NCBI RefSeq assembly: GCF_000816845.1
Contig: NZ_CP006880.1
Coordinates: forward strand, 124,001 to 188,000
From: Rhizobium gallicum bv. gallicum R602sp
Lineage (GTDB): Bacteria; Pseudomonadota; Alphaproteobacteria; Rhizobiales; Rhizobiaceae
Direction: 5' to 3'
Length of the DNA: 64,000 nt
The notes below the pieces were generated by a model, which saw only the letters and a program-made list of their open reading frames with translations, ran no database searches and was not told the DNA's origin. Position 1 is the first letter of the stretch, and each line of letters starts with the position of its first letter. Of this stretch, positions 28,203 to 37,454 are shown piece after piece. Position numbers and translations under genes: made by a program.

Positions 28203-28382
28203 ATGAAGAAAATTCATAAGCATCTCGACCTTGCTGTAGCTGTCTTGACGATATTGTACTCCGCCTTGGAGATCATCAATGTTGCACTCGATATCTACAG
28301 CAAGGTTGTCAACTATGCCCTTAGCGTTCGAAAACTTCCTTTATTCTTACAAAAAGAACGGCAAGCCGATCTATGCGCCTAA
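28203..28382 (+). CDS. Small hydrophobic peptide overlapping the reverse transcriptase start
   Basis: This 59-residue frame begins at ATG 28203 with a perfect GGAGG at 28190-28194, eight bases upstream. The product has a basic N-terminus (MKKIHKHLDLA) and a hydrophobic central stretch (VAVLTILYSALEIINVALDI) that could be one membrane helix, then a basic tail. It overlaps the likely reverse transcriptase start at 28315 in another frame. That arrangement is typical of translational coupling. I do not recognise a family. It could be a membrane-acting effector, a leader peptide, or a chance frame with a good ribosome binding site. Confidence 0.45.
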   Translation: MKKIHKHLDLAVAVLTILYSALEIINVALDIYSKVVNYALSVRKLPLFLQKERQADLCA

Positions 28383-29142
28383 CCCTTTCGGGGAACGGCT
28401 TGGCGCTGAGCTCAAGAGCAAAGTGAACAAGGCCTACAAATTCGACAGCTTTGTCTACCATTTCAAAGACGGGTCGCACGTTGTCGCGCTGCATCGACAC
28501 CGCAACAACCAGTTTTTCTGCCGCATCGACATCTCGAAATTCTTTTATAGCGTCCAGCGCAATCGCGTTAAGCGCGCGCTGAAAGATATCCATGTCCAGC
28601 GGCCGGAATATTATGCGAAGTGGTCAACCGTAAAGAACCCCTACGGAGCAGGGTATGTGCTTCCGTATGGATTCGTTCAATCGCCTATCCTGGCGACTCT
28701 CGTTCTCGCGATGTCCCCGATAGGCGTCTACCTTCGTGGGCTTCCCGTATCCATCACCGTCTCGATCTATATGGACGATATCTGTCTCTCGGGTAACGAT
28801 GAGGCGGAGCTGCAGTCGGCGTTCGATGGTCTTCTTGCTGCCGTCGCCGAGGCAGGCTTCACCCTCAACGACGAGAAGACGCGTCCCCCGGCCGCGCAGA
28901 TCGACATCTTCAATTGCAGCCTGACCAACGGCAAAACCGAGGTTTTGCAGGATCGCATTGACGAGTTCTTCGCGCAGGACCGCTCAGCTGCGAGCGAGGA
29001 GGGGTTTAAAACTTACTGCGACATTGTGGGATCGATGACTTGGCGCACCGGCCACAAAAAGAAGCGGCGCCGCGTATATTTCCGTTCGCTGCCGAAGCCC
29101 GCGTCGGTCGTCCCAGCCGCTACCGCGCCACAGACTATTTGA
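28315..29142 (+). CDS. Reverse transcriptase, probably of the defence-associated (UG/DRT) or retron type
   Basis: The 275-residue protein from ATG 28315 has the core RT motifs. RIDISKFFYSV supplies the first catalytic aspartate (D72), LPYGFVQSPILATL is the substrate-binding loop, and SIYMDDICLSG is the YxDD box (D154, D155). The protein is only a palm-and-finger core with a short basic tail, and no group II intron maturase domain is seen. It lacks the clear VTG motif of retron RTs, so I favour an unknown-group (DRT) RT, without certainty. An upstream ATG at 28279 would add 12 residues. It overlaps the hydrophobic peptide gene upstream and the convergent membrane gene by 8 bp downstream. Confidence 0.75.
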   Translation: MPLAFENFLYSYKKNGKPIYAPNPFGERLGAELKSKVNKAYKFDSFVYHFKDGSHVVALHRHRNNQFFCRIDISKFFYSVQRNRVKRALKDIHVQRPEYYAKWSTVKNPYGAGYVLPYGFVQSPILATLVLAMSPIGVYLRGLPVSITVSIYMDDICLSGNDEAELQSAFDGLLAAVAEAGFTLNDEKTRPPAAQIDIFNCSLTNGKTEVLQDRIDEFFAQDRSAASEEGFKTYCDIVGSMTWRTGHKKKRRRVYFRSLPKPASVVPAATAPQTI

Positions 29143-29749
29143 GCCGCCCGGTATTCGAGCCGGTTATCATCCCCAGCGCGAAGCCTACGATGGTCGTGAG
29201 GGTTTTCTCTATGAAGGAACGCTGCGATTTGTCTTTGCAGAATGCATAAACCCCGCAGAGGAAGATGGTCACAAAGCCAACCAGGGCCAAGAGAATGTAT
29301 GTGATCGTCATATCCGCTTTTCCGTCATTGTCGCGGGTCTCACCCTTGGCGTAGGCCGAGGAGATCAGATCCCACGTGACGCTCATGGTATCGCGTCGCT
29401 CGACGAAGGGTGAATTCGCGATCAACGTATTTGCAGCTTGGAGCTCTTCCTGCATGGTCGTAGCTAACTTCACCGCTTCCGGATTATTGGCAACTAACTC
29501 CTTGAGGCGCATCAGGTTGGTGTTCGAGTGGTTTAGGGCCGTGGAGATGCGCTGGTAGTCGTCTTCCGACACCTGCCAGACCTTCACCACGTCTTCAGGG
29601 TACAAGCGATCCCAGAGCTTCAGCGCCGATGTGCTGATGCCTGCGAGGAGCAGGCTGATGAGCACAGAGGAAACAAGGACCCTGAATATATCGTAGATCC
29701 GGCTGCTTGGCGTTTCCGATTCGGACTTTTCAGGCTTTTCAGCGCTCAT
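29135..29749 (-). CDS. Membrane protein convergent with the reverse transcriptase
   Basis: I start at ATG 29749, with GAGGGG seven bases upstream, giving 204 residues. One membrane helix lies near the N-terminus (FRVLVSSVLISLLLAGIS). A soluble region of about 100 residues follows, then two hydrophobic segments near the C-terminus (ITYILLALVGFVTIFLCGVY and LTTIVGFALGMITG). The family is not recognised. Membrane effectors accompany several abortive-infection systems, including some retrons and RTs. The 8-bp overlap of the two 3' ends makes transcriptional interference possible. A functional link to the RT is inferred only from proximity. Confidence 0.6.
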   Translation of the reverse strand: MSAEKPEKSESETPSSRIYDIFRVLVSSVLISLLLAGISTSALKLWDRLYPEDVVKVWQVSEDDYQRISTALNHSNTNLMRLKELVANNPEAVKLATTMQEELQAANTLIANSPFVERRDTMSVTWDLISSAYAKGETRDNDGKADMTITYILLALVGFVTIFLCGVYAFCKDKSQRSFIEKTLTTIVGFALGMITGSNTGRLK

Positions 29750-30044
29750 AGTGTGACCCCTCTTTGCAAACTGAGTGCACGAATTCGGCGTTTGGTGGAA
29801 GGCAGGCGCCGAATGTTGCACGATTAAATTTGCTACTTTTGGGGACTTGGGGCGCGCTTCTCAGGTAGCTAACGCAATTTAAGCCAACCGCCGCGTGGTG
29901 CCATTCGCTGCGCCTTATGGTGTTCGGCGTCCAGTTGCCGGCTAAGGGTTGCGTGTGGCAGGTTAGGATTTCATCCAAGAAAATCAGTGACTAACGCACA
30001 ACAGATGCCGTGAAGTTGTTGTCTTTCCACGAATTCGGTATGAG

Positions 30045-30077
30045 CGGTCATTGGTTCGAATCCGTTCAAGGCGTGCG
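30045..30077. repeat. tRNA-3'-end-like sequence, left copy
   Basis: The segment reads CGGTC, five bases, TTCGAATC, two bases, TTCAAGGCG, and has the look of a tRNA T-loop plus acceptor strand. A related copy lies at 37981-38013 in the same orientation, ungapped, with the conserved blocks identical and the stem-like positions differing. No matching 5' tRNA half was found upstream. It could be an attachment-site remnant at the left side of the oxidoreductase cassette. Confidence 0.35.
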
Positions 30078-30094
30078 AATAAAAAGGCCGGATT

Positions 30095-31324
30095 TCAATA
30101 ATCCAAGCTTTGCCTTCGTATCAGCGAAGCACACGCCAGACTGCCAAGTCCGCTGATCGCAATCACTACCCCCATCGGCCAGGGTGTCCCATTGGCAAAA
30201 GTCCCGGCGACTGCTGATCCGACCACGCCGCTCCCGTACTGGATGGCGCCCATCAGCGCGGACACGGCGCCGGCTCGCGTCGGGAAGTCGGCCAGCGCTC
30301 CGGAGATCGCATTGGCTGTGACGAGGCCGTTCATTGCGGTGAACAGCCACAGGCTTGCGGCCATTCCATAGACGCCCCCGAAATCCGTCGCGGTGACGAA
30401 AGCAAGAACCAGACCGCTGACAGCGGCGCCTGCCGCGCCTAGCTTCAGCATCCTATCGCTACCGTATCGCGCGACCAGTCGCGCGTTGGCGAAGTTCGTC
30501 GCCATCAGGCCGACCGTGCCGACGGCGAAGACCGCTCCAAAGAGCTGCGGGGAGAGGTGATGATAGTCGATGTAGGCGAAGGACGAGCTTGAGATGCCGG
30601 CGAAGACACCGGCATAGTAGAAGCCAAGGGCTCCGCCATACACCATAAGCCGATTATCCAGTATGAGGCCGCCATAGGAGGCGAATGCCACGCCGAGAGA
30701 TTCGTTGCTGCGTCGCTCCGCAGGAAGCGTCTCAGGAATGGTGAAGAGCGCGACTAGCGTGAGGAGGCCGATGCCGACGAGGGCCCAGAAGATCGCCTGC
30801 CAAGGCGCGACCACGAGGATCAGCCCACCGACGCTTGGGCCTAGAAGCGGCGCGACGGCCATGACGGTCATCAACGTAGATAGCACCGCTGCCGCGCGGT
30901 CGCGGCCATAGAGGTCGCGCACCATGGCTCGGGCAAGCACGACCCCAGCGCAGGCGCCGACCGCCTGGAGAACCCGGAAGGCGATCAGTTGGACGACATC
31001 GGCGGACAAGGCGCAGCCCGTGCAGCCGGCCATGAACAGGACGAGACCGACGGCCACGGGGACGCGCCGTCCGAACCGGTCGCCGACCGGACCCCAGATC
31101 AACTGGCCGAAGCTGAAACCGATCAGATAGGCCGACACCGTGTACTGCAGGCTTCCCTGTGTGGTCCCCAGCGCCGCGCTCATGCCCGGCATCGCAGGCA
31201 GGTAGAGGTCGGTCGAGATCGACGCGAAGGCCAGCAGCATCCCCAGTACGGTCATGAGCCACATCTCTGATACCGTCGAGGATGGTCTGGGCTCTGCGGT
31301 GATCGCGTCGACATCGTGTCTCAT
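30095..31324 (-). CDS. Bcr/CflA-type MFS drug exporter
   Basis: The 409-residue protein from ATG 31324 is a twelve-helix major facilitator of the drug/H+ antiporter DHA1 group. Bcr/CflA features are visible: STDLYLPAMPGM near the N-terminus, the loop 2-3 motif GPVGDRFGRRVPV, and the motif C-like segment VAPLLGPSVGG. It would export a small toxic compound at the inner membrane. It is the last gene of the cupin, PQQ-dehydrogenase, SDR, exporter series, with about 30 bp to the SDR gene, so it is probably under the same promoter next to lysR. Substrate is unknown. Confidence 0.85.
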   Translation of the reverse strand: MRHDVDAITAEPRPSSTVSEMWLMTVLGMLLAFASISTDLYLPAMPGMSAALGTTQGSLQYTVSAYLIGFSFGQLIWGPVGDRFGRRVPVAVGLVLFMAGCTGCALSADVVQLIAFRVLQAVGACAGVVLARAMVRDLYGRDRAAAVLSTLMTVMAVAPLLGPSVGGLILVVAPWQAIFWALVGIGLLTLVALFTIPETLPAERRSNESLGVAFASYGGLILDNRLMVYGGALGFYYAGVFAGISSSSFAYIDYHHLSPQLFGAVFAVGTVGLMATNFANARLVARYGSDRMLKLGAAGAAVSGLVLAFVTATDFGGVYGMAASLWLFTAMNGLVTANAISGALADFPTRAGAVSALMGAIQYGSGVVGSAVAGTFANGTPWPMGVVIAISGLGSLACASLIRRQSLDY

Positions 31325-31356
31325 CTGAGCAATTCGTCCGTTTTTTCCGGCTGCGT

Positions 31357-32118
31357 TCAGCGAACCGTGTAGCCGCCGTCCACGGGCAATGCGTGTCCGA
31401 TCACGAAGGTCGAGGCCGGGCTGGACAACCACAGGACGGCATCTGCGATTTCTTCGGCACGGCCGAGACGGCCGATCGGAACGTCCTTCATCATGATTTC
31501 CATCGCCTCCGGCTGCGTCTCCAGCATGGTCGTGACCATCGGGGTAGCGATGATGCCGGGGCAGATGGCGTTGATGCGGATGCCCTTCGGTGCGTATTCG
31601 AGACCGGCGCTTCTTGTCAGGCCGACGACCCCATGCTTGGAGGCATGGTAGATGCCGCGCTCGGCTATACCGACGAGGCCGCCGAGCGACGAATTGTTGA
31701 CGATCGTGCCGCTTCCCTGTTCACGCATGTGCAGAAGCTCGGACTTCATGCAATTCCAGATGCCGCGAAGGTTGACGCCCATGACGAAATCGTAATCGCC
31801 AGGGTCGGCGAGGGCGGTTTCCGCGACGGGGCTTTTTACACCCGCGTTGTTGAACGCGGCATCGAGACCGCCGAAGGTAGCGATCGTCTCGGTGACCATC
31901 GTCTCGACCTCCTCCATGTTGGCGACATCGCATCGAATGCCGATAACCCTGTGGCCGTCCGCGATCAGCCCGTGCGCCGCACCCTTGACCGCGTCTTCGT
32001 TGACGTCGACGAGTGCGACGGCGGCACCGGCGGCTGCGAATGCCTTCGCGGTCGCCAGCCCCATGCCCGATGCAGCGCCTGTGACGAGCGCCACTTTGTT
32101 TTCGAAGTCGAATTTCAT
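31357..32118 (-). CDS. Short-chain dehydrogenase/reductase
   Basis: The 253-residue length is typical of classical SDRs. The cofactor motif TGAASGMG lies at 14-21, the NNAG motif at 90-93, and the catalytic YHASK at 157-161 with serines at 143-144. The end WLSSPASTFVIGHALPVDGG is the usual SDR C-terminus. An Asp after the second strand (LVDVNED) suggests NAD preference. GGAAG precedes the ATG. The alcohol or ketone substrate is unknown. The neighbours (PQQ-type sugar dehydrogenase, aldo/keto reductase) suggest a role in a small oxidoreductase set for carbonyl compounds or sugars. Confidence 0.85.
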   Translation of the reverse strand: MKFDFENKVALVTGAASGMGLATAKAFAAAGAAVALVDVNEDAVKGAAHGLIADGHRVIGIRCDVANMEEVETMVTETIATFGGLDAAFNNAGVKSPVAETALADPGDYDFVMGVNLRGIWNCMKSELLHMREQGSGTIVNNSSLGGLVGIAERGIYHASKHGVVGLTRSAGLEYAPKGIRINAICPGIIATPMVTTMLETQPEAMEIMMKDVPIGRLGRAEEIADAVLWLSSPASTFVIGHALPVDGGYTVR

Positions 32119-32155
32119 CTTGGTCTTCCTGTTGTGTCGAGTGTGGCGGGCCAGG

Positions 32156-33229
32156 CTATTTTGTCCGCGTCAGTTTCAGGAGCCGGTCTTCGGAGGGACC
32201 TTCCGCCCGCGGCGAGCGGTTCGTGGTCACGACATAGATGTTCTGACCGATCGGCAGCACGTCACGGAGTCGATCGCCCGAAGTGAAGATCGGTTTCAGG
32301 CTGTTCTCGGCAGCGTCGAAGACGTAGAGGCCTTTGCCGACGAGAGCGGAGACGAGGAGTTCGTTTCCAGCAAACGCGATGCCCGAGGGCGCCCAGGTGT
32401 TGTTGCCGGAATGAAGGAGAGGCCTTTCCATTCCCTGCCGTTCCTCGTCGCCGGAAACGACGGGCCAACCGTAATTGCGGCCGGCGACGATCAGATTGAT
32501 TTCGTCGTGTGCGGACTGCCCGTGTTCTGCGACGAACAACCGGCCATCGGGGCCCCAGGCGATCCCTTGCGGGTTTCTGTGTCCGAGAGAATAGACGTAG
32601 GAACCGGGAAATGGGTTGTCGTCCGGCACCTTGCCGTCGACGGTCATGCGCAAGATCTTGCCGGCGAGGCTCGAGATATCCTGAGGTCTCTGGCGGTTCT
32701 CCGTCCATCCGGTCGTCACGTACAAATAGCCGTCCGGACCGATCGCAACGCGACCTCCATTGTAGAGATGGTGTCCGGGAATACCCTGGAGAAGAGTGCG
32801 CGTCTCCGTCCACGAGGTTCCGTCGAAGCGCGCCTCGATGAGCTTGTTCGAGAGAGCGCCGTCGGCGTGGTATGTATGGTAGAAGTACGCGGTCTCGTTG
32901 CTTTCGAAGTCCTTCGACAGTGTCATGCCGAGAAGACCGCCGCCGCCCTCGCGGGCAATGGGATCAGACGTCTCGACCAGATGACGCACCACGCGGCCGC
33001 CTTCGATCGAGACGACATCGCCGGCCGCTTCCGTGATGAGGATTCGACCGCCTGTCTGTTGGATTTCCCAAGGATAGTCGAGTCCTTCGGCGACGACCTC
33101 CATCGACCAATCCGCGCTGGCCGTCGAGGAGATCGGAGAAGACGAGCGAACGTCCTGCGCCCATGTCGTAGACGAGATCAGAACGGTTGCCAGGGCGATC
33201 GCCCCGACTGCTGCTGTTGCGTATTTCAT
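32156..33229 (-). CDS. PQQ-dependent sugar dehydrogenase-like periplasmic protein
   Basis: The 357-residue protein from ATG 33229 has a signal peptide (ending TTWAQ) and a six-bladed propeller of the soluble glucose/sorbosone dehydrogenase family. Visible motifs are LDYPWEIQ, HHLYNGGRVAIGPDGYLYVTTGW, GSYVYSLGHRNPQGIAW and LFVAEHGQSAHDEIN, which carry the conserved His and Arg around the PQQ site. It would oxidise a sugar or alcohol in the periplasm. It follows the cupin gene by 26 bp, with AGGA upstream of the ATG. Members of this family are not always true PQQ enzymes, so the substrate is open. Confidence 0.8.
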   Translation of the reverse strand: MKYATAAVGAIALATVLISSTTWAQDVRSSSPISSTASADWSMEVVAEGLDYPWEIQQTGGRILITEAAGDVVSIEGGRVVRHLVETSDPIAREGGGGLLGMTLSKDFESNETAYFYHTYHADGALSNKLIEARFDGTSWTETRTLLQGIPGHHLYNGGRVAIGPDGYLYVTTGWTENRQRPQDISSLAGKILRMTVDGKVPDDNPFPGSYVYSLGHRNPQGIAWGPDGRLFVAEHGQSAHDEINLIVAGRNYGWPVVSGDEERQGMERPLLHSGNNTWAPSGIAFAGNELLVSALVGKGLYVFDAAENSLKPIFTSGDRLRDVLPIGQNIYVVTTNRSPRAEGPSEDRLLKLTRTK

Positions 33230-33255
33230 AGAACCATCCTCAGGTCGCTCAAGCG

Positions 33256-33720
33256 TCAGTCCAGGTACTGGTCGTCCGAGACCTTCTCCATCCAGGCGAC
33301 GTTTTTGCCATCCTTCATGTTGGTAATGGCGATGTGGCCGACGCCGGTCGTTGCCGTGGCGCCGTGCCAATGCTTCACGTCCGGCGGGCACCAGATGACG
33401 TCGCCTGGTCGCATGACGCGCTTTTCGCCACCTTCTTCCTGAACCCATCCGGTACCTGACGTGACGATCAGGACCTGTCCCGCGGGATGGGTGTGCCATG
33501 CGGATCGGGCGCCCGGCTCGAATGTGACGTGGCCGCCGGTATTGCTCGTGTGTTCGTTATTGGAATAGAGCGGATCAACTGTGACCGAGCCCGTGAAGTT
33601 CGCCTCCGGCCCCTTTATCGAGGGGCGTGAGCCGCCCTGCGAGAACTGCGAGGATTCGGCAAAGGCTGACGTCGACGCGAAGAGGGCGAGAGTGGCGGCG
33701 GTTGCAGTGAGCTGTTTCAT
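33256..33720 (-). CDS. Periplasmic cupin-domain protein
   Basis: The 154-residue protein has a signal peptide (ending TSAFAE) and one cupin barrel. Motif 1 is seen as [17 protein letters not shown] and motif 2 as [17 protein letters not shown], giving two or three metal-binding histidines and a glutamine. It resembles the cupins annotated as quercetin-dioxygenase-like or mandelonitrile-lyase-like, often located beside CMD-family and aldo/keto reductase genes. It is the first gene of a four-gene minus-strand operon that diverges from lysR. The reaction is not known. Confidence 0.8.
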   Translation of the reverse strand: MKQLTATAATLALFASTSAFAESSQFSQGGSRPSIKGPEANFTGSVTVDPLYSNNEHTSNTGGHVTFEPGARSAWHTHPAGQVLIVTSGTGWVQEEGGEKRVMRPGDVIWCPPDVKHWHGATATTGVGHIAITNMKDGKNVAWMEKVSDDQYLD

Positions 33721-33793
33721 TGTTCGTCCTTTCTTGTCAGGTCAGTGAAGAAGCCGCCCCGGCGAAGGCCGGGGGCGAAATGGAGGAGGAGCG

Positions 33794-33847
33794 TCAGGCT
33801 GTGCGGCCCGCGGACATGTCGATGACGAAGCGATAGCGGACATCCAT
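33794..33847 (-). pseudogene. C-terminal relic of a zinc-type alcohol dehydrogenase
   Basis: A 17-codon stretch reading DVRYRFVIDMS, followed within six residues by a stop, matches the usual C-terminus of NAD(P)-dependent zinc alcohol dehydrogenases (SDVRYRFVIDM). Nothing upstream continues the protein. It sits just before the cupin operon, between that operon and lysR, and appears to be what remains after a deletion. The match is short, so confidence is limited. Confidence 0.45.
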
Positions 33848-33918
33848 CGTCCTTCTTCGTTTCTTGCTGCGACGAAGGTAGTGCGCGTCATTCAGAACGA
33901 TTAGATGCCCAATTCCGC

Positions 33919-33945
33919 AAAGACATATGGGTGTGGCGCATGAAT
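33919..33945. promoter_or_regulatory. LysR operator candidate, copy 1
   Basis: The segment contains CATATGGGTGTGGCGCATGA. Related sequences with the core TGTGGCGCATGAAT (or GCGCCAC on the other strand) occur at 35859-35884 before the CMD gene and at 37189-37215 before the aldo/keto reductase gene. This copy lies between the divergent lysR and cupin genes, the usual place for a LysR-type operator. Binding by the LysR protein is inferred. Confidence 0.5.
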
Positions 33946-34008
33946 ATCGAATCGCGAATGAGCGAATTTCTGCTAGGATGGTATCGGATTAATGCGAGGA
34001 ACCCATGA

Positions 34009-34902
34009 ATGCTGCGTGAGAACGTCAATGATCTGCTCGCCTTCCTCGCTGTTGCGCGTGAAAGGAGCTTCACAAAGGCCGCAGCGAAGCTCGGCATGTC
34101 CCAGTCGGGACTGAGCCACATCGTCCGCGGTCTGGAGGAGCGCCTCGGTGTCCGGCTGCTGACGCGCACGACGCGCAGCGTCGCCCCGACGCCGGAAGGC
34201 GAACACCTGCTGAAGACGATTGGGCCGCGCTTCGAAGAGATCGAGGGGGAATTGGTCGCCTTGACCGACAAGCGGGAAAGGCCGGCAGGCACTATCCGCA
34301 TCACTGCCGAGGACTACGCGATAGACCATGTCCTGTGGCCGAAGCTCCGCAAAATCCTTCACGACTATCCGGACATCAAGGTGGAGTTCGTCATCGACTA
34401 CGGTCTGACCGACATCGTTGCCGAGCGGTTCGATGCCGGGGTTCGCCTCGGCGAGATCGTCTCCCAGGGAATGATCGCGGTTCGCATCAGTCCGGAGCAG
34501 CGGATGATTGTCATTGGCTCTCCCGACTATCTCGAGCGGAACCCTGCACCCATCACGCCACAGGAACTGACCCGACATCAATGTATCAATCTGCGCCTGC
34601 CGACCCGTGGAGGGCTCTATGCCTGGGAATTCGAGAAGGATGGCGAGGACATGCGGGTCCGCGTCGACGGCCAGATGACCTGCAATGGCATCACTCAGAT
34701 TCGGGCGATGGCAGTCGATGGGTTTGGACTGGGTTTCATACCAGATGGACTGGCGATGCCGGAGATCGAGGCCGGGCGTCTGGTGCAGGTTCTGGCCGAC
34801 TGGTGCCCGCATTATCCAGGCTACCACCTGTACTATCCGAGCCGGCGCCAGTCGTCGGCCGCCTTCAACATCGTCGTTGATGCGTTGCGCGAGCGCGGAT
34901 AG
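34009..34902 (+). CDS. LysR-family transcriptional regulator
   Basis: The 297-residue length is typical. The N-terminal winged helix (NDLLAFLAVARERSFTKAAA, then MSQSGLSHIVRGLEERLGVR) is followed by the LysR linker helix and a substrate-binding domain starting near residue 90 (GTIRITAEDYA). It diverges from the cupin operon, and the shared intergenic region contains operator candidate copy 1. The regulator probably controls that operon, the CMD-family gene and the aldo/keto reductase gene, which carry related upstream sites. The inducer is unknown. A decayed piece of a close paralogue lies at 35952-36068. Confidence 0.9.
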   Translation: MLRENVNDLLAFLAVARERSFTKAAAKLGMSQSGLSHIVRGLEERLGVRLLTRTTRSVAPTPEGEHLLKTIGPRFEEIEGELVALTDKRERPAGTIRITAEDYAIDHVLWPKLRKILHDYPDIKVEFVIDYGLTDIVAERFDAGVRLGEIVSQGMIAVRISPEQRMIVIGSPDYLERNPAPITPQELTRHQCINLRLPTRGGLYAWEFEKDGEDMRVRVDGQMTCNGITQIRAMAVDGFGLGFIPDGLAMPEIEAGRLVQVLADWCPHYPGYHLYYPSRRQSSAAFNIVVDALRERG

Positions 34903-34920
34903 AGCCGTTCGGAAAGGTCA

Positions 34921-34951
34921 TGCCCGGTCCCTCGTGGGATGGAACCGGGCA
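34921..34951. terminator. Hairpin between convergent lysR and CMD genes
   Basis: TGCCCGGTCCC at 34921-34931 pairs with GGAACCGGGCA at 34941-34951, with ten of eleven positions matched and a nine-base loop. It lies in the 68-bp gap between two converging stops, so it may end transcription from both sides, although no long T run follows. Confidence 0.55.
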
Positions 34952-34970
34952 CGAAGTCTTCGCGGCGCGA

Positions 34971-35757
34971 TCAGCTCGGCCGCTTTTCGAATACGTCCTT
35001 GACGACGGGGACTGCCGAGAACACGTTCGGCCATCCCGCATAGAAGGTGAGATGCGCGAGCATTTCGGAGGCCTGGTCCTTCGTCAACCCGGCATTCATA
35101 GCGCGGTTGAAGTGGTAGGTGATCTGCCCCACCTGACCTGAAGAAATCAGAGAGGTGACGGTGATCAGGCTGCGGTCGCGTGGCGCAAGGCCGGGACGGA
35201 GCCAGAGGTCCTTGAACAATACGCCGTTCGTATATTCCACTACGCCTTGCGACACGGCCCCGACGGTCTGCTCGACGCCCTTGGCGCGCTCGGCGTCCGC
35301 GGCCTCGTCCAGCGGAAGCGGAGTAGCAGATGCTTCCGGAAGCTGGTCCGCCCCAATCCCGCGGGCGGAGAACACCTGCTTGGCTACCGCGACAGCGCCC
35401 GTCGCGTTGGCCCATCCGGAATAGAAGGCGAGATGGGTGATGATTTCGGAGAGCTCCGCAGGCGTTACGCCGTTGTCGAGCGCGAGATTGAAGTGATACG
35501 GCATCTCGACAGGCTGGTTGCGGGCGATCAACACTGCAACAGTGATCACGCTACGATCGCGCGGGGAGAGGCCCGGACGCTTCCACAGGTCACCGAGCAG
35601 AATGCCCTGGGGTGTATTTCGCAAGCGCCGGTGAAACGGCCTGCACGTCTTCCATGCTGACGGGGGCAGACGCGAACCGTTGCTTGTCGTCCTCGCCCAG
35701 AGCGGGCACCGAGGCGGCGAGGGTCATGGAGAGCGCCGTGGCGGCTAGCTTGTTCAT
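34971..35757 (-). pseudogene. Carboxymuconolactone decarboxylase-family protein, frameshifted
   Basis: The intact reading would start at ATG 35757 with a signal peptide (MNKLAATALSMTLAASVPAL), continue to LAKYT, and then go on as QGILLGDLWKRPGLSPRDRS. The two parts are in different frames because of one extra C in a run of four (35609-35612). Removing it restores a protein of about 261 residues with two CMD (AhpD-like) repeats, each with a DLWxRPGLxPRDRS pattern. The downstream part alone could start at 35624 with 217 residues. CMD-like proteins are decarboxylases, lactonases or peroxidase partners; the canonical CxxC of AhpD is absent. Decay or a sequencing error are both possible. Confidence 0.75.
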
Positions 35758-35858
35758 ATCCGGATCCTTTTCGACAGCAATGAACGGAGAGACGAGAAAG
35801 CGTCGTCGACCGTAAAGGTGGAGCGGCCTCATTGCAGGATTAGATGCTATCTTCTGAT

Positions 35859-35884
35859 AGGACTTATGTGCGCCACGCATAAAA
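35859..35884. promoter_or_regulatory. LysR operator candidate, copy 2
   Basis: AGGACTTATGTGCGCCACGC followed by ATAAAA. It shares TAGGACTTATG with copy 3 and the GCGCCAC core (reverse strand) with copies 1 and 3. It lies about 100 bp upstream of the CMD-family start, in front of that minus-strand gene. It also has partial dyad symmetry (TTATG and CATAA around GCGCCAC). Confidence 0.5.
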
Positions 35885-35951
35885 GCCCTCACTGCACGTG
35901 AGTGGTCATCCATGGCCAACCCGGATCTGAACGGGGCCTTTTGAAGATCAG

Positions 35952-36068
35952 GTCGGGCTTGCCCTCGATCTCCGGGACGACCTTTATGCATAGGAGTTCG
36001 AGAAGAATGGCCGGAGCATGAACGTCCGTATCGACGGCACCGCGTCTTCAACTCCGCTACCGACCTAG
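35952..36068 (+). pseudogene. Relic of a second LysR gene
   Basis: In the plus frame this segment reads DLRDDLYA, a TAG stop, then EFEKNGRSMNVRIDGT. It aligns with the intact LysR protein at RGGLYAWEFEKDGEDMRVRVDG (about residues 203-224); the TAG replaces the Trp codon of LYAWEF. No other part of the gene is recognisable. The relic is in the 330-bp gap between the CMD-family gene and the aldo/keto reductase gene and points to a lost duplicate of the regulator. Confidence 0.55.
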
Positions 36069-36088
36069 GTGATCGCCTACGCTCCCTT

Positions 36089-37117
<1,029 letters not shown>

Positions 37118-37188
37118 TCATACTCCAAGGCTTCGGTCTCAAGCTTTAGGTATGTCAGCGTAGCCGTGAGTGTATGCGGCTTTCCTGC

Positions 37189-37215
37189 TAGGACTTATGA
37201 ATGTGGCGCATGAAT
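37189..37215. promoter_or_regulatory. LysR operator candidate, copy 3
   Basis: TAGGACTTATGAATGTGGCG followed by CATGAAT. It shares TGTGGCGCATGAAT exactly with copy 1 (before lysR/cupin) and TAGGACTTATG exactly with copy 2. It lies upstream of the aldo/keto reductase gene. The remaining 240 bp to the VOC fragment show no gene. Confidence 0.5.
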
Positions 37216-37454
37216 GCCACCGAGGCCCTCACGCATGTGTGGTCCGGATCACGCAGAGCAAGAACGCGATCTGCCATCGATTTGAAGGCACGATGTGCTT
37301 TATGCCGTGTGGAAGACTGCTATGGCTGAGGCGCGAGCAGGGCTTACAATGATTGTTCTGCCATCAAAGCAGGTTGAGAGGATTGTACGGGTTGGCCGGG
37401 GCAAACTCGTTGGTCCAGGCTCGCTTGTGGATTTCCCACGGCGAAGCATCTGCC

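Noticed and set aside
28315..29142. Assignment of the reverse transcriptase to retrons with a defined msr-msd
   Set aside because: The VTG motif is not seen and no convincing msr-msd fold with flanking inverted repeats could be drawn by eye, so only the general class is given.
30000..30080. A complete tRNA gene ending near 30077
   Set aside because: The T-arm-like end is present, but no matching 5' acceptor strand or D-arm could be found at the right distance. Only a 3'-end-like remnant is reported.
31847..33442. A 531-codon plus-strand frame opposite the SDR and PQQ-type dehydrogenase genes
   Set aside because: It is antisense to genes with clear motifs, has no family resemblance, and its length is explained by high-GC codon bias of the true genes.
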